This document shows, piece by piece, positions 6,397 to 11,043 of a stretch of DNA of 11,175 bases. The position numbers and the translations under genes are program-made. The notes beneath the pieces are model-generated. The model did no database searches. It saw only the letters and a list, made by a program, of their open reading frames with translations, and was not told where the DNA came from. Source of the DNA: Saprospiraceae bacterium (GTDB lineage: Bacteria; Bacteroidota; Bacteroidia; Bacteroidales; JAIPBB01); NCBI GenBank assembly GCA_021739805.1, contig JAIPBB010000174.1:1-11175 (forward strand), written 5' to 3'. Every line of letters starts with the position of its first letter. Position 1 is the first letter of the stretch.

Positions 6397-6731
6397 AATT
6401 CTATTATTATTTCGTTGTTTTTATCTGTCAAAAAGCTAGAATTGTCAAAATATATATTTCCATCTAAAATGACCTCAGCATTGTAATAATAAATCTCATC
6501 ACTTTCTACAATGAATTTTGCCTCTCCTGATGAATTTGTTAATTTACTTTGTCCTATTTTGGAATCTACATTTGATTTATGCTTGTCAATCACAATTCTG
6601 CAATTTTTTATTTTTGTTTTATTTGCCTTTTGACAAATAAAAGTAACAGTCTTGTCATTTTCCTCTTTAGCACAGGATAAGCAGCACACTGTTACAAGGC
6701 TGAATATCAATACTTTAAATCTTTTTTTCAT
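6393..6731 (-). CDS. Small lipoprotein (112 residues, LSC lipobox)
   Basis: The N-terminus is a clear lipoprotein signal: basic MKKRFK, hydrophobic VLIFSLVTVCC, then the lipobox LSC with Cys20 as the predicted lipidation site, followed by AKEEND. The mature part (about 92 residues) has a beta-like character (TVTFICQKANKTKIKNCRIV, NAEVILDGNIYF) and may be a small beta-sandwich. Signal peptidase II processing and membrane anchoring are expected. In phages such lipoproteins can block superinfection or support lysis; which applies is not visible. It is the first gene after the long repeat-rich gap, and its start has no Shine-Dalgarno sequence. Confidence 0.7.
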   Translation of the reverse strand: MKKRFKVLIFSLVTVCCLSCAKEENDKTVTFICQKANKTKIKNCRIVIDKHKSNVDSKIGQSKLTNSSGEAKFIVESDEIYYYNAEVILDGNIYFDNSSFLTDKNNEIIIEL

Positions 6732-6901
6732 ATTTTGTTATTTAATTATGGCACAATAGTAAAACTTTTATTTTATTAAACAAGATAAATCTTACATTTC
6801 TTTTCAACCTGACATGGAAAAGTAGTTGTTAAGTGTAAATTTGCCATTTTGGCAGAAAAGCTTGTAACCACTTGAAATAGATTAATAAACCATTTTTTTA
6901 A

Positions 6902-6954
6902 GTCCCAAGAATGAGACTAGGGTGAGTATGTTATATGGACAACTCACCCCGGAC
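6902..6954. repeat. Hairpin with G+C-rich 8-bp stem; origin candidate
   Basis: GGGTGAGT (6920-6927) pairs perfectly with ACTCACCC (6942-6949) around a 14-base loop. GTCC (6902-6905) and GGAC (6951-6954) can add an outer stem. It stands out as G+C-rich inside an AT-rich gap and has no T-run, so a terminator is unlikely. A Rep nick hairpin or packaging signal is possible. Confidence 0.5.
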
Positions 6955-7037
6955 ATTGTGGCAGCCTAATTTCGCTCATAAATGACCTGTAATAAACTAT
7001 CTTTTTTTATTTAGGGAATTATAAGGAATTTTTAAAA

Positions 7038-7052
7038 CGTAACTGCGTTACG
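7038..7052. repeat. Short hairpin CGTAAC-TGC-GTTACG
   Basis: A perfect 6-bp stem with a 3-base loop lies just outside the nested inverted repeat. It may be a protein-binding or nick site; its length is near what chance allows. Confidence 0.35.
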
Positions 7053-7070
7053 AAAATAAAATATAGCAAG

Positions 7071-7338
7071 GAGTGTTAAATGGTATTTTCTCTCTTTACA
7101 AATTTACACAAAAAAAAGGCAAATGAAAAGCTTAAACAAGTATCGTAAAAAACTTTTTATAATTTATTAATATTTTTGGAATAAAAACTTTTTTAGCTAT
7201 TTCTTATTTATTTTTATTTTTTATTGCTTATTAAAAATTTTGGAATAAAAATAAATCAGAAATTCCTTGCATAAACTTTTCATTTGCCTTAAAAAAAGCT
7301 GTTACAATTTGATGCAGCGAAAATCTCATTTAACACTC
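7071..7338. repeat. Nested imperfect inverted repeat with ~60-bp arms
   Basis: GAGTGTTAAATG (7071-7082) matches CATTTAACACTC (7327-7338), and AAGGCAAATGAAAAG (7116-7130) matches CTTTTCATTTGCCTT (7276-7290). The two pairs are in the same order with similar internal spacing (33 and 36 bases), and the bases between also align partly (ATTTTC, CAAATT). This gives two diverged arms, 7071-7130 and 7276-7338, around a very AT-rich 145-bp spacer. Confidence 0.7.
7164..7251 (+). repeat. Two direct repeats of 24 bp, 64 bases apart
   Basis: TTATTAA, three variable bases, then TTTTGGAATAAAAA occurs at 7164-7187 and 7228-7251 with 22 of 24 matches. They lie in the spacer of the nested inverted repeat and could be iteron-like protein-binding sites. 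Confidence 0.5.
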
Positions 7339-7377
7339 TCTACGTGGCTAACTTTTTAAATAGGTGCAGATGATAAG

Positions 7378-8315
7378 AAAAGGCAAATTAATACTGTATA
7401 TACGTCAGTTGCGGTTTTGTGCTTATTCGATACTTTTTCCATTCTATTAAGTCGTAAATTGTTTTGTTTTGTCTAAAAAAATTCATACCTCCATTTTCTG
7501 AATATACATTATATGATGGTTTGCCTATAATCGGTATTTGCGAATAATCAACAGTCATTTTTTGCCACCATTTAGAAAGGTGTGGCTCTTCTGATAATAT
7601 TGTCATAAGTTTTCTATTTGATTTTTCAAAACACAAATCACAGTTTCCTTTATAAGCTGGTATTGTAATTTGTATCGGTTGTTTATTCCAAAACTTATTC
7701 CTGTATTTGTAATCAATCGCGTTTTCAATTAATGGGTAAAAAGTATTATTTGTTTCATAACTAATTCCAATTCTATCCATTTCATCAGTTCTAATTCCAA
7801 CAGCAATTGAATATTTATTTAATCCAAAAATACTATCAACATATTTTTTCAATGGAATTAACTTTAATTCTCGGTTACACCATTTATTTATTTTACATGG
7901 TATTCCGTATTTTTTAATCCCCTGCTCAAATATTTCCCCATTGCGTTTTAAATCATTAAACTCAACAATTGTAAAATCAGTACCGTTACCACTACCTTCA
8001 TTTATTAAAGCCTCAATCCACACTAAATTTAAGTCAAAATGTTTATCACACTTATCCATGAAATCAAGGCTTTCCTCTCTTTCCTTAGATGTATTTGCCA
8101 TTGCAAAAATAATATTATGATCTGCATACCATTCTTTCATTTTAACAGCCATCATAACACTTGATAATCCTGCGGAAACACTACAAAATATATTCTTATT
8201 ATTTAACTTCATAAAAAATTCCTCCCTAAAAAACATTAAAAATTTTAGTTTCATTTAATCAACGTCAGTGCTTAATAATGGCACTATTCTTACACAAGCT
8301 GTTAATTTGCCTTTT
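7378..8315. repeat. 14-bp inverted repeats bracketing the PP-loop enzyme gene
   Basis: AAAAGGCAAATTAA (7378-7391) and its exact reverse complement TTAATTTGCCTTTT (8302-8315) flank the gene. The left copy overlaps the stop codon and the right copy is 90 bases upstream of the chosen start. They may be recombination boundaries of a cassette or related regulatory sites. Confidence 0.55.
7388..8212 (-). CDS. PP-loop ATP pyrophosphatase, PAPS-reductase-like family
   Basis: The 274-residue form starts at ATG 8210-8212, chosen because AGGGAGGAA lies 7 bases upstream; a 288-residue form from ATG 8254 is possible. Residues 11-18 (SVSAGLSS) match the PP-loop, where family members usually have SGGxDS or similar. 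GIRTDEMDR (139-147) matches the GxRxDE block. Four cysteines are paired in sequence, C106 with C112 (PCKINKWC) and C191 with C194 (CDLC), and could bind a metal or cluster. The family adenylates or reduces sulfur-bearing substrates. Phage members are often annotated as PAPS reductases, but some relatives act in tRNA or DNA modification. It is isolated, with long gaps on both sides, and looks like an accessory gene. Confidence 0.72.
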   Translation of the reverse strand: MKLNNKNIFCSVSAGLSSVMMAVKMKEWYADHNIIFAMANTSKEREESLDFMDKCDKHFDLNLVWIEALINEGSGNGTDFTIVEFNDLKRNGEIFEQGIKKYGIPCKINKWCNRELKLIPLKKYVDSIFGLNKYSIAVGIRTDEMDRIGISYETNNTFYPLIENAIDYKYRNKFWNKQPIQITIPAYKGNCDLCFEKSNRKLMTILSEEPHLSKWWQKMTVDYSQIPIIGKPSYNVYSENGGMNFFRQNKTIYDLIEWKKYRISTKPQLTYIQY

Positions 8316-8425
8316 TAATGTTAAATGTAGCATCTTGATAATTAAGCTTATATTAACGAAATGAATTATTTGTTTTCTGTGTATGGGTTTTTGTTAGGCA
8401 TATTCTCGAAAGTATTTTTTAAAAA

Positions 8426-8465
8426 AAAAGAAATAAAAAAAGAGAGACAATTTACATATCTCTCT
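8426..8465 (-). terminator. Rho-independent terminator after the virion/lysis operon
   Basis: On the minus strand AGAGAGA (from 8465) pairs with TCTCTCT (to 8441) across an 11-base loop and is followed by T7, ATTTC and then T9. It ends the 10970-8558 operon or the RNA candidate just upstream of it. Confidence 0.75.
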
Positions 8466-8537
8466 AACTTTAACTTACTTCCGATTCAATCTATTCCTTA
8501 AAGTTGCACCCCTGCAGAGCTTCTCCGCTTCGATTGA
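8434..8537 (-). ncRNA. Candidate small structured RNA
   Basis: About 100 nt lie between a TATATTTG box and the terminator. On the minus strand GCGGAG-aag-CTCTGC (8528 to 8514) forms a 6-bp stem. AACTTTAA (8505-8498) pairs with TTAAAGTT (8473-8466) as a longer-range stem. TTCAATC near the 5' end is complementary to GATTGAA at about 8490-8484, offering an alternative fold. The 5' half is clearly richer in G+C than its surroundings. No known RNA family is recognised. It could instead be a structured 3' UTR, a packaging signal or a complementary-strand origin. Confidence 0.45.
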
Positions 8538-8542
8538 AGATG

Positions 8543-8550
8543 CAAATATA
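8543..8550 (-). promoter_or_regulatory. Bacteroidota-type -7 box TATATTTG
   Basis: The minus strand reads TATATTTG, an exact match to the TAnnTTTG consensus of Bacteroidota housekeeping promoters. The expected TTTG -33 box is only approximated (TTTC, with wide spacing). It would start transcription at about 8537, just before the structured RNA candidate. Confidence 0.45.
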
Positions 8551-8557
8551 ACTATTT

Positions 8558-8899
8558 TTATACTAGATAATCAGAAATAGTTATTTTGTAACCAATAAAT
8601 TGCATAGCTGCCTCATCATCAAATATCTCAATATTATTAATAATCAAATCATCTGTCTGTTCTGATGTTTCTGCTGAACCGAATTGATATGACATTGTTT
8701 TTGCGTAATCGCTACAACAAATTACAGTTCTTTCACGCTGAACAGTAACTTTTCCAAAATAAAATATGTTTGCATTTTCAGTTATTGCAGGGAAATTTGG
8801 TGAAGTTGAAATTACATCTAATTGAAAATTTTCAACCGCTACCATTTTTATTGGATTAAGATTTTTGAATATTTCTATTACTTGTGTTTTTGTTTTCAT
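8558..8899 (-). CDS. 113-residue protein, paralogue of its upstream neighbour
   Basis: The ORF runs from ATG 8897-8899 to TAG 8558-8560. It lacks membrane segments and has a beta-rich look (IFYFGKVTVQRERTVICCSDY). It shares blocks in the same order with the 115-residue protein just upstream: I-x-I-F/M-K near the start, an FPA block, YFG/FYFG, and QF-x-G-x-x-I-x-I near the end. It also has an acidic insert (ETSEQTDD) and two adjacent cysteines. It is the last gene of the operon. A pair of small beta proteins could be vertex, penton or spike components; that is inference. Confidence 0.65.
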   Translation of the reverse strand: MKTKTQVIEIFKNLNPIKMVAVENFQLDVISTSPNFPAITENANIFYFGKVTVQRERTVICCSDYAKTMSYQFGSAETSEQTDDLIINNIEIFDDEAAMQFIGYKITISDYLV

Positions 8900-8905
8900 A
8901 TTTTA

Positions 8906-9253
8906 CTATTTAATATCTATTTGAAATCCTTTGAACTGAAAAGAGCCTAAACCGCTAAAAGTAAATTCATTAAACAAAAATGTTTTGCAATCATTCATTT
9001 CATTAATATCTGCTGAAATTATTAATTTTGAATTTAAAATCAAATTTATTTGACCGTCAGAACCTACGATACTTCCGAAGAAATATCTTTTTTCTTCCGA
9101 TGCTATTTCTTTGTTAAATTGCACAAATGCAGGAAAATCTACAATTGTTTCTAATTTATCCATATCATAATTTGATGAAATAATTTTCTCCACCATTATT
9201 TCTTTGGCAGGAAACATTTTTTTCATTATATTAATTAAATTTTCTTTGTTCAT
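8906..9253 (-). CDS. 115-residue protein, first of two tandem paralogues
   Basis: The ORF starts at ATG 9251-9253, overlapping the upstream stop by 4 bases. A helical N-terminus (NLINIMKKMFPAKEIMVEKI) leads to VDFPAFVQF, then EKRYFFGSIVGSDGQINLIL and a C-terminal GSFQFKGFQIDIK. These blocks align with the next gene, 6 bp downstream, though identity is low. No membrane segment or signal peptide is present. A structural role in the virion is plausible from its place between holin-like and paralogous genes. No family is recognised. Confidence 0.65.
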   Translation of the reverse strand: MNKENLINIMKKMFPAKEIMVEKIISSNYDMDKLETIVDFPAFVQFNKEIASEEKRYFFGSIVGSDGQINLILNSKLIISADINEMNDCKTFLFNEFTFSGLGSFQFKGFQIDIK

Positions 9254-9471
9254 AATTTTTTTGTTTTTTTTTTGAAAAATGTAAATCTTTTTTTGTCCCC
9301 TGTACCATATTTTGCATTATTCGGCATTATGGCTGTCAGGATTTTAAATATTAAATTTATAATACTTAAATCCCTTGCAGTAGGTATTCTTCGCAATATT
9401 ATTTCATATAGCAAGGCAATAACTCCTAATACTAACTGCCAATTTTCAATAATAAATGTGATAATTTTCAT
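9250..9471 (-). CDS. 73-residue holin-like membrane protein
   Basis: ATG 9469-9471 is preceded by a good Shine-Dalgarno sequence (GAGGAG). One hydrophobic segment at about 9-27 (ENWQLVLGVIALLYEIILRR) is followed by an amphipathic stretch and a strongly basic tail (KKRFTFFKKKTKKL). Small size, a single membrane segment near the N-terminus, a charged tail and its place after a muralytic enzyme fit a holin or another lysis membrane protein. It overlaps both neighbours by 4 bases. An alternative is a virion membrane protein. Confidence 0.6.
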   Translation of the reverse strand: MKIITFIIENWQLVLGVIALLYEIILRRIPTARDLSIINLIFKILTAIMPNNAKYGTGDKKRFTFFKKKTKKL

Positions 9472-9647
9472 GTGTTTTTTCTCCTCTCTTTTTTGATGAT
9501 GATGATTAAGTTAACTATTAATGCTACGCATCCTAAAATATACCAAATTAACTGAACAGAATCTAAATAACTCATTCCAATAGGCAAACCAATTCCTACT
9601 GTTAACGTAGTCATTTCCTTTTGAGCATCAATAAAATTATTAAGCAT
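9468..9647 (-). CDS. 59-residue holin-like membrane protein
   Basis: ATG 9645-9647 opens MLNNFIDAQKEMTTLTVGIG and the frame ends at TGA 9468-9470, overlapping the next ATG as ATGA. Residues 13-25 (TTLTVGIGLPIGM) are moderately hydrophobic. Residues 32-51 form a strong membrane segment (QLIWYILGCVALIVNLIIII) followed by KKERRKNT. Two small membrane proteins in tandem after a cell-wall peptidase look like a holin/antiholin pair. The start of this gene overlaps the -1 frame extension of the peptidase gene by 37 bases. Confidence 0.62.
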   Translation of the reverse strand: MLNNFIDAQKEMTTLTVGIGLPIGMSYLDSVQLIWYILGCVALIVNLIIIIKKERRKNT

Positions 9648-9730
9648 ATTGTTATAATTAAATGTAAGTAATTTTGTTTATCGTCAGTCAGTTTATTTTC
9701 AATTGGTGTTCCATTTATTATTTGTTGGAC
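9611..9730 (-). other. -1 frame extension of the M15 peptidase: 39-residue membrane anchor
   Basis: A slip back by one base at A AAA AAG (9736-9730) would continue the peptidase as VQQIINGTPIENKLTDDKQN and then YLHLIITICLIILLMLKRK, ending at TGA 9611-9613. The total would be 199 residues. The frame has no ATG, GTG or TTG start before its last codons, so it is not an ordinary separate gene. The hydrophobic segment and LKRK end match the tail-anchor plan of other proteins in this genome. No strong downstream stimulatory hairpin is evident. The A9 tract also allows a sequencing indel as the explanation. Confidence 0.55.
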
Positions 9731-10209
9731 TTTTTTTTTAAAGATGAATTCCAATAAGAATAGTTACCGTATGTATCTGAACCTGTATATTTGTGATATT
9801 CATTTCCATTTCCTCGTGTATCAATATGAAGAAAAGTATCATAAATTCCATAGCCTGATATACCTAATTGACGTAAAGTTTTATATTGAATTGTTTTATT
9901 TAGCCACCAGTTAGTTACGATATCCATAAATTGCAATTTTTGAAGATATGAATATGCTTGTAAATCTATTGCAATTCCAATCGTGTGTGGAGAATTAGCT
10001 AATTTCGAGCCAGCATCTTTGTTGCCCTGTACTGTCCTAAATGATGAAGTTATGCGAACTGGGATACCTGTTTGCTCTCGTATATATTGTGCTGCCTTTA
10101 TTAAATTGTAATCTAATTCATGAGAAATTGGAGCATCTTTTGACTTACAATAAAATTCAGACATTTTAAAATTATCTGTTATTTGTTCATTGCTATTAGT
10201 TATTTGCAT
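9718..10209 (-). CDS. M15-family peptidoglycan peptidase (endolysin or virion lysin)
   Basis: The 163-residue protein resembles the Peptidase M15 (D-Ala-D-Ala carboxypeptidase-like) family, zinc enzymes that cut peptidoglycan peptides. The hallmark SxHxxGxAxD appears as SPHTIGIAID (73-82, ligands H75 and D82), and the second block as FLHID (126-130, ligand H128). RITSSFRT (52-59) matches the family's conserved region before the first ligand. There is no signal peptide or zero-frame membrane segment, so export needs a holin or virion delivery. The start at 10209 has a near-perfect Shine-Dalgarno sequence (GAGGAGG) and overlaps the upstream gene by 14 bases. The end carries the slippery sequence described separately. 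Confidence 0.85.
   Translation of the reverse strand: MQITNSNEQITDNFKMSEFYCKSKDAPISHELDYNLIKAAQYIREQTGIPVRITSSFRTVQGNKDAGSKLANSPHTIGIAIDLQAYSYLQKLQFMDIVTNWWLNKTIQYKTLRQLGISGYGIYDTFLHIDTRGNGNEYHKYTGSDTYGNYSYWNSSLKKKSNK
9730..9736 (-). promoter_or_regulatory. dnaX-type slippery heptamer A AAA AAG
   Basis: In the peptidase frame the codons are TTA AAA AAA AAG TCC (Leu157 to Ser161). The heptamer A AAA AAG is in the exact phase used for tandem -1 slippage in Escherichia coli dnaX. It lies only four codons before the zero-frame stop. Confidence 0.6.
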
Positions 10210-10444
10210 TTTTTACCTCCTCTAATACTTGTTTGTAATCGAATTTTTCCGCTTCCTTTTTTTTTCTTTTTATTATTCCTAATTTCTTTTTTCTGAAATC
10301 AAAATATAAATAAAATATACTTACAATTGTTATGAATGGAATAAGAGCCAAAATAAATAGTAATATTATAATTAATAATATCACTATCATTATAATACTA
10401 TATGATGATAATGTTTTCTTTTTCTCTTTAGAATCCCCAACCAT
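10196..10444 (-). CDS. 82-residue membrane protein, lysis/virion operon
   Basis: ATG 10442-10444 overlaps the upstream gene by 17 bases. After a charged start (GDSKEKKK), residues 16-48 are continuously hydrophobic (IIMIVILLIIILLFILALIPF, then ITIVSIFYLYF), enough for a hairpin of two short helices or one long one broken by Pro36. A basic region follows (RKKKLGIIKRKKKEAEK) and then a helical tail. It is directly upstream of the peptidase and overlaps its start. It could be a holin or a membrane component of the virion; no family is recognised. Confidence 0.6.
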   Translation of the reverse strand: MVGDSKEKKKTLSSYSIIMIVILLIIILLFILALIPFITIVSIFYLYFDFRKKKLGIIKRKKKEAEKFDYKQVLEEVKNANN

Positions 10445-10970
10445 TTGCGAAATATGTATTTTTTACTGATAAATATTCTGTTTCTGTTAATTCTTCTTTT
10501 AACCATCCTTGTAAATTCAGATTAGAATACCAACCGAAAAATTTTTCCAATATACTTGGTGTCCCAATTGTGCCGTATGGTCTCAAACCAAAGCATTTAA
10601 ACACTAACTTTCTATCCTCTGGTAATGAACATTGTTGCATTGCCTCATCTATAGATTGTTCATTAGTATTCCCGAATCCTAATATTGTTTTATTCATAGC
10701 TTCAAATAAATCCTCCGCTATTAATTGTGCCGTTGCTTCTGATATAGAAGTGGAAGCAAAATTTATTTTCAAATTCTTTATTACGTCCTCTTGTACTGCT
10801 TCTAAGTCTTTTAAGTCTTTTGTACCTTGTGATTGAAATAAATCTCCTGATAGTAGTTTTTTAATCAATTTTGCGAAATTGATTAACAAAACCAATACAA
10901 GAATAATAACCCCTGCATTTATGTATAATTTTTTATCCTTTGCGGATATATTTTTCATTTTCATTTTCAT
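10428..10970 (-). CDS. 180-residue protein: N-terminal anchor and helical domain, faintly annexin-like
   Basis: The start has three in-frame ATGs (MKMKMKN); the first at 10968-10970 is chosen. Residues 16-33 form a membrane anchor (YINAGVIILVLVLLINFA), then a basic stretch. Residues 79-173 look like a helical domain (EDLFEAMNKTILGFGNTNE, GWLKEELTETEYLSVKNTYF). The pattern of AM...GFG.T.E followed by W-L-x-x-E-L-T-x-x-E is faintly like annexin repeats, but I cannot confirm it. It is the first gene of the 10970-8558 operon, just after the hairpin at the closure point. The topology suggests a virion or host membrane protein with its domain on one face. Confidence 0.65.
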   Translation of the reverse strand: MKMKMKNISAKDKKLYINAGVIILVLVLLINFAKLIKKLLSGDLFQSQGTKDLKDLEAVQEDVIKNLKINFASTSISEATAQLIAEDLFEAMNKTILGFGNTNEQSIDEAMQQCSLPEDRKLVFKCFGLRPYGTIGTPSILEKFFGWYSNLNLQGWLKEELTETEYLSVKNTYFANGWGF

Positions 10971-10987
10971 TTCTTTGATTTTAAAAA

Positions 10988-11043
10988 TAAGCCTGTATTC
11001 TAAGACCCGACGTTAGATAATTTTGACCTTGAATACAGGCTTA
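10988..11043 (-). terminator. 13-bp hairpin with T-rich tail across the closure point
   Basis: TAAGCCTGTATTC (10988-11000) pairs perfectly with GAATACAGGCTTA (11031-11043, equal to the last bases of the circle plus 1-7). In the minus direction it is followed by TTTTTAAAATC. It lies between the 45-residue gene and the 180-residue gene. The 30-base loop is long for a simple terminator. Confidence 0.6.

Larger units (their letters stand above)
6732..7387. other. 656-bp gene-poor, repeat-rich region; candidate origin/control region
   Basis: No ORF of convincing length occurs here on either strand. The region holds a hairpin at 6920-6949, a short hairpin at 7038-7052, a nested inverted repeat at 7071-7338 and a direct repeat with 64-base spacing. 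The only coding hint is a minus-strand frame ending at 6776, with ATG 6845-6847 giving about 23 residues (MANLHLTTTFPCQVEKKC...), open further upstream without an ATG. It is the longest non-coding stretch of the circle and the natural place for the double-strand origin and promoters. Confidence 0.6.
8213..8542 (-). other. Gap upstream of the PP-loop gene: repeats, terminator, RNA candidate
   Basis: This gap holds the Shine-Dalgarno of the PP-loop gene, the 14-bp inverted-repeat copy at 8302-8315 and an imperfect palindrome CTTGATAATTAAG at 8334-8346. Next come the terminator at 8426-8465 and the structured RNA candidate beyond it. AGCTGTTA followed by ATTTG at 8298-8309 echoes 7298-7311 in the other gap. 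Only tiny ORFs (about 22 codons or fewer) occur. Confidence 0.5.

Noticed and set aside
6776..6898. Small ORF or transposase remnant in the long gap
   Set aside because: A frame of about 43 codons reads KKWFINLFQVVTSF and MANLHLTTTF, but it has no ATG at its start and no transposase motif; kept only as a note.
7116..8315. CRISPR-like array from repeated GGCAAAT/ATTTGCC motifs
   Set aside because: Copies are in mixed orientation, irregularly spaced and also found inside genes; there are no regular spacers.
8480..8545. tRNA or tRNA-like element in the G+C-rich stretch
   Set aside because: No acceptor stem plus T-arm consensus (GTTCGA...) could be placed on either strand; the stems seen do not make a cloverleaf.
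9272..9496. Plus-strand 74-codon ORF
   Set aside because: It lies opposite two coupled minus-strand holin-like genes with a good Shine-Dalgarno sequence; it is a shadow frame.
10570..10836. Plus-strand 88-codon ORF
   Set aside because: It is antisense to the coherent 180-residue gene and has no initiation context or neighbours on its strand.
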